Assembly: GCA_937967645.1 (NCBI GenBank)
Contig: CALBTT010000216.1
Coordinates: forward strand, 1-27,276
DNA from: an uncultured Zoogloea sp.
GTDB lineage: Bacteria; Pseudomonadota; Gammaproteobacteria; Burkholderiales; Rhodocyclaceae
Direction: 5' to 3'
DNA length: 27,276 bases
The notes beneath the pieces were generated by a model. That model was given only the letters and a program-made list of their open reading frames with translations. It had not been told where the DNA came from and did not search any database. Shown piece after piece: positions 8,601 through 15,579 of this stretch. The translations under genes were made by a program, and so were the position numbers. Within the stretch, counting starts at the first letter, position 1. Every line of letters begins with the position of its first letter.

Positions 8601-9651
8601 CAATGCCTCGGGCTCGATGCAGCTGGCCAGCGGTGACGGGCGCTTCACCTTCAAGGCCGAGCGCCTGCCGCTGTTGCAGCGGGCGGACCAGTGGCTGGTC
8701 CTGAGCGGTGAGGGTGAGGTCCTGAGCGGTTGGCAGTCGGCCCACATCAAGGGCCGTCTGGTGGCCGATGCGGGCTTCGTCGAGCTGTCCCGTACGCCGG
8801 CTCCCAGCCTCGGAGAGGACGTGGAGGTGCTCGATCCGCGGCGCAACGCGAAGGCGCCGGCCAGCCCCTTCCAGACCGGGGTGGACCTGAGCATCAACCT
8901 GGGTAACGCGCTCTACGTGAAGGCCCTCGGCCTGGATACCCGCCTGGGTGGGGAGGTGCGCCTGCGCTCGGGCGAGGGCAAGCCCCTCAGTGCGTCCGGA
9001 ACCATCAACACGGTAGGGGGCGTCTTCGAGGGCTATGGCCAGAAGCTCTCCATCGAGCGTGGCATCGTCACCTTCAATGGCCCGCTGGCCAACCCGGGGC
9101 TCAACGTGGTCGCCCTGCGCAAGGGCCTGGCGGTGGAGGCCGGGGTGGGCATCACCGGCACCGCCCGCCGGCCGCTGGTGAGGCTGGTTTCCGAACCCAA
9201 TGTGCCCGACCCGGAGAAGCTCGGCTGGATCGTCCTGGGGCGGCCGCCGGACCAGGGGTCGGGCGGCGAAATGGCCCTGCTGCTGCCGGCAGCCCAGGCC
9301 CTGCTCGGAGGCGGCGGCAACATGTCGGCCGGGCTGGCCAATGCCCTCGGGATCGACGAGCTGTCCTTCGGCTCCAGCATCGACTCCCGCAGCCGGGTGC
9401 AGACCAGCAGCGTGGCCAGCAGCAGCGTGACCGGGGCGTCGTCGACCTATCGTGGCGAGACCGTGCCGGGGCAGGTGATCACCCTCGGCAAGCGCCTGTC
9501 GGCGCAGGCCATGCTGTCCTTCGAGCAGAGCGTCACCGGCACCTCCAGCGTGGTCAAGCTGACCTATCAGCTGACCCGCCGGCTCTCGGTGATCGGTCGC
9601 GCCGGCAGTGAGAACGCCCTCGATGGCCTGTTCTCCATCTCCTTCCGCTGA
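5608..9651 (+). CDS. tamB: Translocation and assembly module protein TamB (DUF490)
   Basis: A 1347-residue AsmA/TamB-like protein. Such proteins are anchored in the inner membrane and span the periplasm as a long beta-rich groove, helping outer-membrane protein assembly with TamA and/or phospholipid transport between membranes. A Pro-rich cytoplasmic lead (1-30) is followed by one transmembrane helix (about 36-58) and then more than 1200 residues of repeated beta-strand patterns. The C-terminal TamB domain is clear, with SASGTINTVGGVFEGYGQKL, FNGPLANPGLNVVALRK and PDPEKLGWIVLGRPPD, ending in ISFR. The start at 5608 is 3 nt after the trpC stop and has no good Shine-Dalgarno sequence, so translation may be coupled to trpC. 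No tamA (Omp85-family) gene is beside it, although the two are often adjacent. A very long antisense open frame across this gene is a codon-bias artefact. Confidence 0.9.
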   Translation: MAEVPDADGRGAAPPDMPPQPPQSGRPTAWSVRGLRGLLAALLGLITAAVLVLGWVGGTASGLRFVAGLAESLSGGLLSIDGADGYLLGELRIKGLKVRTPDLQLDLHNLELDWRPGALGGGVLDVDRLSASELAVATRSSSEPATLPVNLEIPFGVRLGQLRLDRLTVASLEGERVAAPHLELTGLAGQLESDGRIHRFSGVTAATPVGHVTAEGRFDGRAPFPLSLQAALTTTQGGEAYKVELKAGGRLEVLEVAATAEGAGMQGKADLLATPFAPLPLRAVQLRVSDLDPQRFHASAPAARLDIEASLAPSARSAPVPGQSLAVEDWVVTGPLQVTNRKPGRYDAGELPLVSLATRLRWAGGELALSDLDLRLPGDGRVVGEARWQAPAADQPGTGQLRSELRVSGLDARRLDHRAVATRIAGTLALRGDGEAQVLDADLRDKKLALRLKARHGAGLLQVDEAVVRAETARLELSGKLALEGAGAFEARGRLSRFDPRAFAAAAPPADLNADFSVRGQRSPALAGKLDFELAPSRFEGKALSGKGTLALEGNRLAAADVAVDLAGNRLGAKGAYGRAGDALEIHVDAPALAALGHGLGGRLRADGVLRGTPAQPAGEFDVQGQRLAAGGVFIDSVLGRGRVAEGKAGTLALNLDVSGVRKGDEDALLQKASLVFDGTRARNTLRLDVDGLRGHALSARLSGGLTDGPGWEGQLESLEVKGAVPVRLLAPAPLRLSEDRVSLGRAELRGGAGGRYLFEETRWETRNLVARGRLTGVQVGLILDPATRNVQSKGDSLTVGGEWDVVIGEKADGFVRFFREKGDLVLQGDSPVQLGLDDLQLTVSAAASRLAFGFSAHGSQLGRLAGAGSALLERTTDGSLRLVPGAPLLGSASLDMPSIAWAGPLADQNLKTGGSLKGEFTLAGTPARPETAGRIRGEKLDFLMADQGLHLSGGTLVAEFNREVLRLDEFSFVSPNRVKPRESRIDVARLTRQPGTLNASGSMQLASGDGRFTFKAERLPLLQRADQWLVLSGEGEVLSGWQSAHIKGRLVADAGFVELSRTPAPSLGEDVEVLDPRRNAKAPASPFQTGVDLSINLGNALYVKALGLDTRLGGEVRLRSGEGKPLSASGTINTVGGVFEGYGQKLSIERGIVTFNGPLANPGLNVVALRKGLAVEAGVGITGTARRPLVRLVSEPNVPDPEKLGWIVLGRPPDQGSGGEMALLLPAAQALLGGGGNMSAGLANALGIDELSFGSSIDSRSRVQTSSVASSSVTGASSTYRGETVPGQVITLGKRLSAQAMLSFEQSVTGTSSVVKLTYQLTRRLSVIGRAGSENALDGLFSISFR

Positions 9652-9680
9652 GTGGTGATGGCGGCTTCTTGATCCCGCTC

Positions 9681-10484
9681 ATGGATTCATCCGGCATTCC
9701 GGTGCCAGATGGGGCTTTTGCCCGGAGGGCTGCCGTGGCCGCACACCTTGTTCCCCGTCGTGTTCCGCTGGCCTGCCTGCAGGCTGCCCTGGTCGCCGCC
9801 TGGCGGGCGCTGTGGCAGACGCCGGAGTCCCGCCCGGCGATGGCGGTGGCTGCCGTGCCGGCCGTGGTGGGTACGCTCATCCTGGCCGCGCTGCTGCAGG
9901 CCATGCTCACGCCCATGGTGCTGCCCATGGCCGGCGGCTTTCTGCTGGTCGGGCCGGCAGTCTGGCCGGTGTTCCTGGCGCTGCGCCGCAGCGGGAGCCT
10001 GCATGGGGGCCGCAGGGTGTTGCAGGCGGCGCCCCGGGGGCTGTGGGCGCTGGCCGGAGTGTGCCTGCTGCTCTTCCTGATCTGGATGTCCGACGCGGCC
10101 ACCGTCTACAGCTTCATGATCGGGGGCGATACGGGCGTCGGCGCGGAGCGCGTCGCCTGGTTTCTGGCGCTGACCAGTGTGATGGGGCTGGTGCTGGCGC
10201 TGATCGTGTTCTGCATCGCGGCCTTTGCCGTCCCCCTGCTGCTCGACCGGAGGGCGAGCCTGGTGCAGGCGGTGACGGCCAGCGTGAAGGCGGTGTTCAC
10301 CAGCCCGGGCACCCTGCTGTCGTGGGCCGCCGTGCTGGGCGCCACGGGCATCGTCGCGGCGCTCTGCCCGTTGCTGCTGGTGCCGGGGCTGCCCTGGCTC
10401 GCCTTTGCCGGTGATCTCCTTTATCTTGAAATCTTTCCGCCGGACCGTGGTCTGCCGGATATCCCCATAACCCATCAGGACTGA
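9681..10484 (+). CDS. DUF2189-like integral membrane protein
   Basis: About 267 residues with several hydrophobic helices: AVAAVPAVVGTLILAALLQ, a Met/Pro-rich helix containing MAGGFLLVGPAVWPVF, ALAGVCLLLFLIW, a long LALTSVMGLVLALIVF segment, and a C-terminal pair near the end. The segment AFAVPLLLDRRASLVQAVTA, followed by VKAVFTSP, matches the recurring pattern of the DUF2189 membrane family (VPLLLDR then S-x-AV). No enzymatic motif is visible and the function is unknown. An alternative TTG start at 9669 would add four residues; neither start has a good Shine-Dalgarno sequence. It begins 29 nt after tamB and stops one base before msrA, so it is translationally close to both. A domain search is needed to confirm the family. 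Confidence 0.6.
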   Translation: MDSSGIPVPDGAFARRAAVAAHLVPRRVPLACLQAALVAAWRALWQTPESRPAMAVAAVPAVVGTLILAALLQAMLTPMVLPMAGGFLLVGPAVWPVFLALRRSGSLHGGRRVLQAAPRGLWALAGVCLLLFLIWMSDAATVYSFMIGGDTGVGAERVAWFLALTSVMGLVLALIVFCIAAFAVPLLLDRRASLVQAVTASVKAVFTSPGTLLSWAAVLGATGIVAALCPLLLVPGLPWLAFAGDLLYLEIFPPDRGLPDIPITHQD

Positions 10485-10485
10485 C

Positions 10486-11043
10486 ATGGCAGACGACAAC
10501 GTGAAGAGCACCGAGGTGGCCATCCTGGCCGGCGGCTGCTTCTGGTGCCTGGAGGCGGTGTACCTCGGCGTCGAGGGGGTGCGCGGCGTGACCTCCGGCT
10601 ATCTCGGTGGCCACGTGGAGGCGCCCAGCTACCAGCGGGTGTGTGACGGTGACACCGGCCATGCCGAGGCGGTGCGCATCGAATTTGATCCCTCAGTCAT
10701 CGGCTTCGAGGATCTGCTCGACATCTTCTTTGTGATCCATGACCCGACCACGCCCAACCGTCAGGGCAACGATGTGGGAACCCAGTATCGCTCGGCAATT
10801 TTCTTCACCACGCCGGAGCAGGAGTCGATTGCCGCGGAGAAGATCCGCCGCCTGGCCTGGGAGGGCGCCTTCGACGAGCCCATCGTCACCGAACTCGAGG
10901 CCGCGCCGCATTTCTGGCCGGCGGAGCCCTATCACCACGATTATTTTGCCCGCAACGGCCACCAGCCCTACTGCCAGTACGTGGTGGCGCCCAAGGTGGC
11001 CAAGTTCCGCAAGGTGTTTGCCAAGCACCTGCGGGCAGGATGA
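10486..11043 (+). CDS. msrA: Peptide methionine (S)-sulfoxide reductase
   Basis: A 185-residue MsrA that reduces methionine-S-sulfoxide in oxidised proteins. The catalytic motif GGCFWC is near the N-terminus, with nucleophile C18 and a second Cys at 21. The family blocks TSGYLGG, CDGDTGHAEAV, VGTQYRSAIF and EPYHHDYF follow in the usual order. A further Cys in the C-terminal YCQYVV segment is the likely resolving or recycling cysteine. There is no signal peptide, so it should act in the cytoplasm. The gene starts 1 nt after the upstream membrane-protein stop and is probably cotranscribed with it. An MsrA here fits general oxidative-stress repair; no link to its neighbours is evident. Confidence 0.96.
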   Translation: MADDNVKSTEVAILAGGCFWCLEAVYLGVEGVRGVTSGYLGGHVEAPSYQRVCDGDTGHAEAVRIEFDPSVIGFEDLLDIFFVIHDPTTPNRQGNDVGTQYRSAIFFTTPEQESIAAEKIRRLAWEGAFDEPIVTELEAAPHFWPAEPYHHDYFARNGHQPYCQYVVAPKVAKFRKVFAKHLRAG

Positions 11044-11045
11044 CT

Positions 11046-11073
11046 TAGAATCCCGCGGTCTTTTCAAAGGAGT
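11046..11073 (+). promoter_or_regulatory. Possible -10 box and strong RBS for the FKBP gene
   Basis: TAGAAT at 11046-11051 is one base from the sigma-70 -10 consensus, and AAAGGAGT at 11066-11073 is an excellent Shine-Dalgarno sequence 5 nt before the ATG at 11079. No clear -35 hexamer stands 16-18 nt upstream, so the promoter call is weak while the RBS is firm. Confidence 0.35.
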
Positions 11074-11078
11074 GTTTC

Positions 11079-11423
11079 ATGACCCAAACCACCACGGCGA
11101 GCGGCCTCGTCATCGAAGACCTGGAAGTCGGTACCGGCCCGGAAGCCACGGTCGGCCAGCATGTGCAGGTGCATTACACCGGCTGGCTCACCGACGGCAA
11201 GAAGTTCGATTCCAGCAAGGATCGCAATGATCCCTTCGTCTTCCCGCTCGGCGCCCGCCATGTGATCGCCGGCTGGGACGAAGGCGTCCAGGGCATGAAG
11301 GTGGGCGGCCGCCGCAAGCTGACCATCCCGCCGAACCTGGGCTACGGTGCCCGTGGTGCCGGCGGCGTGATTCCCCCGAACGCCACGCTGGTGTTCGAAG
11401 TGGAGCTGCTGGCGGTCAAGTGA
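11079..11423 (+). CDS. FKBP-type peptidyl-prolyl cis-trans isomerase
   Basis: A 114-residue single-domain FKBP that speeds prolyl isomerisation during protein folding. Typical elements are VHYTGWLTDGKKFDSS near residues 30-45, the FPLG-x-x-HVIAGWDEGVQGMK core containing the pocket residues V-I-x-x-W, GGRRKLTIPP, and the C-terminal LGYGARGAGGVIPPNATLVF strand. There is no signal peptide or flap-inserted domain, so it is a cytoplasmic FkpB/FKBP12-like form, not SlyD. It has its own strong RBS and ends just before a bidirectional terminator, so it may be a single-gene unit. The substrates are unknown. Confidence 0.95.
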   Translation: MTQTTTASGLVIEDLEVGTGPEATVGQHVQVHYTGWLTDGKKFDSSKDRNDPFVFPLGARHVIAGWDEGVQGMKVGGRRKLTIPPNLGYGARGAGGVIPPNATLVFEVELLAVK

Positions 11424-11444
11424 TGCCGGTTTGAAGCAGGCAGG

Positions 11445-11475
11445 AAAAAGGGGCGCTCTCGGGCGCCCCTTTTTT
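11445..11475. terminator. Bidirectional intrinsic terminator between FKBP gene and hisC
   Basis: GGGGCGC (11450-11456) pairs with GCGCCCC (11463-11469) around a 6-nt loop. It is flanked by A5 on the left and T6 on the right, so either strand reads as a GC stem followed by a U-tract. It lies 22 nt after the FKBP stop and also downstream of hisC on the other strand. The sequence from the right stem onward is nearly identical to the tatA-tatB hairpin. Confidence 0.85.
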
Positions 11476-11490
11476 GTTTGTACCGCGGCA

Positions 11491-11583
11491 TGTAGGGGCG
11501 GCTGTAGGGGCGGCTTCAGCCGCCCGCAGGTGCTTGATAGGGAGTCCGCGGGCGACTGAAGTCGCCCCTACATCGCCCCTACA
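11491..11583. repeat. Pair of inverted REP-like palindromes (BIME/REPIN-like)
   Basis: A unit starting TGTAGGGGCGGCTTCAGCCG (11503-11527) is itself a small palindrome. It recurs in inverse orientation at 11548-11572 as GCGGGCGACTGAAGTCGCCC plus CTACA, with ~20 nt between. Each outer end carries a second partial head: TGTAGGGGCGGC at 11491-11502 and TCGCCCCTACA at 11573-11583. The overall form resembles proteobacterial REP doublets, which are usually spread by RAYT transposases and lie between convergent genes, as here. Confidence 0.8.
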
Positions 11584-11591
11584 CCGCCCAT

Positions 11592-12683
11592 TCAGGCGAG
11601 GATCGCCTCCAGGGCCTGCACGAGCAGATCGCACTGGGCGTCGGTGCCCACCGTGATGCGCAGGAACTGGTCGATCCGCGGCGACTTGAAGTGGCGCACG
11701 ATGATGCTGCGCTCCCGCAGGGCGGCGGCCAGGGTGGCGGCGTCCCGCCCGGGATGGCGGGCGAACACGAAGTTGGCGGCGGACGGCAGCACTTCGAAAC
11801 CGAGCCGGGCCAGGCTGGTGGTCAGTGCCTCACGGCTGGCGATGACCTGGCGGCGGGTCTGCTCGAACCAGGCCTCGTCGTCCAGCGCGGCGCTGGCGCC
11901 GACCAGGGCCAGGCGGTCCAGGGGGTAGGAGTTGAAGCTGTCCTTCACCCGGGTCAGGGCCTCGATCAGCTCCGGTTGGCCGATTGCGAAGCCGACCCGC
12001 AGGCCGGCCAGGGAACGGGACTTGGACAGCGTCTGGGTGACCAGGACGTTGGGGTGCTTGCGCACCAGCTCGACGGCGGTGGGGATCGCATCCAGGCCGC
12101 CGAAGTCCACATAGGCCTCGTCGATGACGATGGGCGCATCGGGCAGGCCTGCGGCCAGGCGGGCGATCTCGGCCAGGGGCAGCAGGCGCCCGGTGGGGGC
12201 ATTGGGGTTGGGGAAGATCACCGCGCCCACCTGACCGGGGCCGCGTGCCAGGTAGTCATCCACCCGGATCGCAAACCCGTCGTCCAGCGGGATGGCCTCG
12301 AAATCGATGCCGTAGAGGCCGCAATACACCGGGTAGAAGCTGTAAGTGATGTCCGGGAACAGCAGCGGTGCGTCGTGCTTGAGCAGCGCCTGGAAGGTGT
12401 GGGCGAGCACCTCGTCGGAGGAGTTGCCGACGAACACCCAGTCGGCCGGCACCTTGAAATGGCGCGCCACCGCGGCCTTCAGCTGGCTGCCGGACGGGTC
12501 CGGGTAGAGCTTCAGGCGGTCGGCGTCCTCGCCCAGTTCGGCGCGGATCGCCTCCAGCACATGGGGGCTGGGCGGGTAGGGGTTTTCGTTGGTGTTGAGC
12601 TTGACCAGGTTGGCGAGCTTGGGCTGCTCGCCGGGTACGTAAGGGGTCAGGTCGTGGACGACAGGGCTCCAGAAGCGGCTCAT
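11592..12683 (-). CDS. hisC: Histidinol-phosphate aminotransferase
   Basis: A 363-residue PLP-dependent class I/II aminotransferase that converts imidazole-acetol phosphate and glutamate to histidinol phosphate. Visible landmarks are KLNTNENPYPPSP near residue 28, the FVGNSSDE cofactor loop, NPNAPTG (159-165), IDEAYVDF (187-194) and the PLP-binding lysine K221 in TLSKSRSLAGLR, with a conserved C-terminal Arg in FLRITVG. The ATG at 12683 is chosen because homology starts there; the frame is open much further upstream only because of codon bias. No strong Shine-Dalgarno sequence is seen. The gene faces away from hisB, whereas in related genomes hisC usually lies in line between hisD and hisB. 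hisG and hisD are not in the window. Confidence 0.95.
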   Translation of the reverse strand: MSRFWSPVVHDLTPYVPGEQPKLANLVKLNTNENPYPPSPHVLEAIRAELGEDADRLKLYPDPSGSQLKAAVARHFKVPADWVFVGNSSDEVLAHTFQALLKHDAPLLFPDITYSFYPVYCGLYGIDFEAIPLDDGFAIRVDDYLARGPGQVGAVIFPNPNAPTGRLLPLAEIARLAAGLPDAPIVIDEAYVDFGGLDAIPTAVELVRKHPNVLVTQTLSKSRSLAGLRVGFAIGQPELIEALTRVKDSFNSYPLDRLALVGASAALDDEAWFEQTRRQVIASREALTTSLARLGFEVLPSAANFVFARHPGRDAATLAAALRERSIIVRHFKSPRIDQFLRITVGTDAQCDLLVQALEAILA

Positions 12684-12794
12684 GGCAGATCGGGCTCGGC
12701 GGCAGGCGCCGCAGCAAGGGACTGTAAAAACGACAGATGCTATCATGGCCCCATCCGTTCCCCAGTTTTCACAGTTTTCCGGAAAATCAGCGCA
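12684..12794. promoter_or_regulatory. Divergent hisC/hisB control region
   Basis: This 111-nt gap must hold promoters for both directions. On the + strand TATCAT (12741-12746) is a fair -10 box, without a good -35. A direct repeat of CAGTTTTC lies at about 12763-12779. A perfect 12-bp palindrome TTTTCCGGAAAA (12775-12786) lies 8 nt before the hisB ATG and overlaps its likely ribosome-binding zone. No His-rich leader peptide is visible. Confidence 0.4.
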
Positions 12795-13382
12795 ATGCGG
12801 CAAGCCGAAATCTCCCGCGATACCCTCGAGACGAAGATCCGGGTCAAGGTCGACCTGGACGGCTCGGGCAAGAGTCAGCTCAACACCGGCATCGGTTTCT
12901 TCGACCACATGCTCGACCAGATCGCCCGCCATGGCTGCTTCGATCTCGACATCGAATGCCAGGGCGACCTGCACATCGACGGCCACCACACGGTGGAGGA
13001 TGTGGGCATCACCTTCGGCCAGGCCTTCGCCCGCGCCCTCGGCGACAAGAAGGGCCTGACCCGTTACGGCCACGCCTATGTGCCGCTCGACGAGGCCCTC
13101 TCGCGGGTGGTGGTGGACCTCTCCGGCCGTCCCGGTCTGGAGTTCGACATCCCCTTCACCGCCGGCATGATCGGCGCGCTGGACACCCAGCTGGTCTACG
13201 AATTCTTCCAGGGCTTCGTCAATCACGCCGGCGTGTCCCTGCACATCGACAACCTGAAGGGCCGCAACGCCCACCACCAGTGCGAGACCGCCTTCAAGGC
13301 CTTCGGCCGGGCCCTGCGCATGGCGGTGACCCCCGATCCGCGCCAGGCCGGCGTGGTGCCTTCCACCAAGGGGGCGCTATGA
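12795..13382 (+). CDS. hisB: Imidazoleglycerol-phosphate dehydratase
   Basis: A 195-residue monofunctional IGP dehydratase that removes water from imidazoleglycerol phosphate to give imidazole-acetol phosphate, the substrate of HisC. The metal-binding signatures are clear: GFFDHMLDQIARHG (34-47) with H38 and H46, HIDGHHTVED (60-69) with H64, H65 and E68, and in the second half FVNHAGVSLHI and GRNAHHQCE. There is no N-terminal histidinol-phosphatase domain such as enterobacterial HisB carries. The ATG at 12795 matches the family start (MRQAEISRDTLETKI). Its stop overlaps the hisH start (ATGA at 13379-13382), implying coupled translation. It begins the + strand histidine operon. Confidence 0.96.
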   Translation: MRQAEISRDTLETKIRVKVDLDGSGKSQLNTGIGFFDHMLDQIARHGCFDLDIECQGDLHIDGHHTVEDVGITFGQAFARALGDKKGLTRYGHAYVPLDEALSRVVVDLSGRPGLEFDIPFTAGMIGALDTQLVYEFFQGFVNHAGVSLHIDNLKGRNAHHQCETAFKAFGRALRMAVTPDPRQAGVVPSTKGAL

Positions 13383-14017
13383 GCAGGGTTGCGATCATCG
13401 ATTACGGCATGGGCAACCTGCGTTCGGTGGCCAAGGCCATCGAGCACGTGGCCCAGGGCGCGAGCGTGGTGGTGACGGCGGACCCCGCCGAGGTGCTGGC
13501 CGCCGAGCGGGTGGTCTTCCCCGGCCAGGGGGCGATGCCCGACTGCATGCGCGAGCTGGATGCCCGTGGCCTGCGCCCGGCGGTGCTCGAGGCGGCCCGC
13601 AGCAAGCCTTTCCTGGGCATCTGCATCGGTCAGCAGATGCTCTTCGAGCACAGCGAGGAGGGCAATGTGCCCGGGCTGGGTATCTTCAAGGGCGAGGTCC
13701 GGCGCTTCCCCGCCGACAAGATGGTGGCGGCCGACGGCTCGCGCCTCAAGGTTCCCCACATGGGCTGGAACGAGGTCTGGCAGAAGCAGGCCCACCCCCT
13801 GTGGGCCGGCATCGCGGACGGCGCCCGTTTCTACTATGTGCACAGCTACTACGTAGACCCGGCTGACCCGGCACTGGTGGCGGCCACCACCGACTACGGC
13901 ATCCCCTTTACCGGGGCGGTAGCGCAGGCTAATATCTTCGCCATTCAATTCCACCCGGAAAAGAGCGCGCAGGCGGGTTTGCAACTCCTGTCGAACTTCA
14001 TGTCCTGGAAGCCCTGA
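13379..14017 (+). CDS. hisH: Imidazole glycerol phosphate synthase, glutaminase subunit
   Basis: A 212-residue class I glutamine amidotransferase that passes ammonia to HisF for closure of the imidazole ring. The N-terminus VAIIDYGMGNLRSV and FPGQGAMPDC are characteristic. The catalytic triad is C82 in LGICIGQQM, with H192 and E194 in FHPEKS. VPHMGWNEV and YYVHSYYV are conserved HisH segments. The ATG overlaps the hisB stop. Longer open frame upstream lies inside hisB and is a shadow. A pyrimidine-rich 52-nt spacer separates it from hisA. Confidence 0.96.
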   Translation: MSRVAIIDYGMGNLRSVAKAIEHVAQGASVVVTADPAEVLAAERVVFPGQGAMPDCMRELDARGLRPAVLEAARSKPFLGICIGQQMLFEHSEEGNVPGLGIFKGEVRRFPADKMVAADGSRLKVPHMGWNEVWQKQAHPLWAGIADGARFYYVHSYYVDPADPALVAATTDYGIPFTGAVAQANIFAIQFHPEKSAQAGLQLLSNFMSWKP

Positions 14018-14069
14018 CGCCGCTCCTTTTCATCCCGTTGCCTCGTTTCAACTCCTTTACCGCCCTCTT

Positions 14070-14816
14070 ATGCTGCTGATTCCCGCTATCGACCTCAAGG
14101 ACGGTCACTGCGTGCGCCTGAAACAAGGCGAAATGGACGCCGCCACGGTCTTCTCCGAAGACCCCGGTGCGATGGCCCGACACTGGATTGACCAGGGCGC
14201 CCGGCGCCTGCACCTCGTTGATCTGAACGGCGCCTTTGCCGGCAAGCCGAAGAACGGCGCCGCCATCAAGGCCATCCTCGACGAAGTGGGCGACGAGATC
14301 CCCGTGCAACTCGGCGGCGGCATCCGCGACCTGGATACCATCGAGCGCTACCTGGACGCCGGCCTGACCTACGTCATCATCGGTACCGCGGCGGTCAAGA
14401 ACCCCGGTTTCCTGCACGACGCCTGCAGCGCCTTCCCCGGCCACATCATCGTTGGCCTGGATGCCAAGGATGGCAAGGTCGCGGTGGATGGCTGGTCCAA
14501 GCTCACCGGCCACGACGTGGTCGACCTGGCCCGGAAGTTCGAGGACTACGGGGTCGAAGGCGTGATCTACACCGACATCGGTCGCGACGGCATGCTCTCC
14601 GGCGTCAACATCGAGGCCACCGTCAAGCTGGCCCAGGCCCTGCGCATCCCGGTCATCGCCAGCGGTGGCATCGCCACCCTCACCGACGTGGAGGCCCTCT
14701 GTGCGGTGGAGCCCGAAGGCATCACCGGTGCCATCACCGGGCGCGCCATCTACGAGGGCACCCTCGACTTCGGCGCCGCCCAGTCGCGTGCCGACGAGCT
14801 CAACGGAGCCCTCTGA
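14070..14816 (+). CDS. hisA: ProFAR isomerase (HisA)
   Basis: A 248-residue TIM-barrel enzyme that isomerises the aminoaldose ProFAR to the ketose PRFAR (an Amadori rearrangement). The catalytic aspartates are D8 in LIPAIDLKDG and D131 in VGLDAKDG. Phosphate-binding elements are QLGGGIRD, ASGGIATLTD and GAITGRAIYEG. YTDIGRDGML is the second half-barrel repeat of the HisA/HisF fold. The ATG at 14070 matches the family N-terminus exactly. There is little Shine-Dalgarno sequence in the C/T-rich leader, unlike its neighbours. hisF begins 4 nt after its stop. Length is normal. Confidence 0.97.
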   Translation: MLLIPAIDLKDGHCVRLKQGEMDAATVFSEDPGAMARHWIDQGARRLHLVDLNGAFAGKPKNGAAIKAILDEVGDEIPVQLGGGIRDLDTIERYLDAGLTYVIIGTAAVKNPGFLHDACSAFPGHIIVGLDAKDGKVAVDGWSKLTGHDVVDLARKFEDYGVEGVIYTDIGRDGMLSGVNIEATVKLAQALRIPVIASGGIATLTDVEALCAVEPEGITGAITGRAIYEGTLDFGAAQSRADELNGAL

Positions 14817-14820
14817 CCCC

Positions 14821-15579
14821 ATGCTCGCCAAGCGCATCATTCCCTGTCTCGACGTCAGCGCCGGACGGGTCGTCAAGGGCGTCAATTTCGTCGAGCTGCG
14901 CGATGCGGGCGACCCGGTCGAAGTGGCGCGCCGCTACGACGAGCAGGGCGCCGACGAAATCACCTTTCTCGACATCACGGCCAGTTCGGACGACCGCAAC
15001 ATCATCCTGCATGTGGTCGAGCAGGTGGCCGAGCAGGTCTTCATTCCCCTCACCGTCGGTGGTGGCGTGCGCACCGTCGACGATGTGCGGCGACTGCTCA
15101 ATGCCGGTGCCGACAAGGTCAGCATCAACACGGCTGCGGTGAACAACCCGCAGGTGGTCGCCGATGCCTCCGGCAAGGTCGGCAGCCAGTGCATCGTGGT
15201 GGCCATCGATGCCAAGCAGGTCGCTCCCGGCAAGTGGGAGGTGTTCACCCACGGCGGGCGCAACCGCACCGGCCTGGATGCCATCGACTGGGCCCGCAAG
15301 GTCGCTGAACTGGGGGCCGGGGAGATCCTGCTCACCAGCATGGACCGGGATGGCACCAAGAACGGCTTCGACCTGGGGCTGACCCGGGCGGTGTCCGACG
15401 CGGTGGCGATCCCTGTGATCGCCAGTGGCGGCGTGGGCAACCTCGACCACCTGGCCGACGGCGTGACCGAAGGCCGCGCCGATGCCGTGCTGGCCGCCAG
15501 CATCTTCCATTTTGGAGAGCACACCGTGCGGGAAGCCAAGGAGCTGATGCGCGCCCGCGGTATCGAGGTGCGCCTGTGA
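14821..15579 (+). CDS. hisF: Imidazole glycerol phosphate synthase, cyclase subunit
   Basis: A 252-residue TIM barrel that uses ammonia from HisH to turn PRFAR into IGP and AICAR; AICAR feeds purine synthesis. The catalytic aspartates are D11 in IIPCLDV and D130 in VVAIDAKQ. Other signatures are GRVVKGVNF, TVGGGVRTVDD, DKVSINTAA, TSMDRDGTKNGFD and VIASGGVGNLDH. The ATG at 14821 lies 4 nt after hisA. Its TGA overlaps the GTG start of hisI. HisF is evolutionarily related to HisA and the two lie together, as in most proteobacterial his operons. Confidence 0.97.
   Translation: MLAKRIIPCLDVSAGRVVKGVNFVELRDAGDPVEVARRYDEQGADEITFLDITASSDDRNIILHVVEQVAEQVFIPLTVGGGVRTVDDVRRLLNAGADKVSINTAAVNNPQVVADASGKVGSQCIVVAIDAKQVAPGKWEVFTHGGRNRTGLDAIDWARKVAELGAGEILLTSMDRDGTKNGFDLGLTRAVSDAVAIPVIASGGVGNLDHLADGVTEGRADAVLAASIFHFGEHTVREAKELMRARGIEVRL

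Noticed and set aside
3991..8745. A 1584-codon open frame on the - strand across trpD, trpC and tamB
   Set aside because: It is antisense to three well-supported genes. Its length follows from the high GC and third-position G/C bias of the + strand genes. The translation is rich in Gln, Arg, Gly and His without recognisable domains.
12684..13277. N-terminal extension of HisC reaching into hisB
   Set aside because: The extra residues are antisense to hisB; the aminotransferase homology begins at the ATG at 12683.
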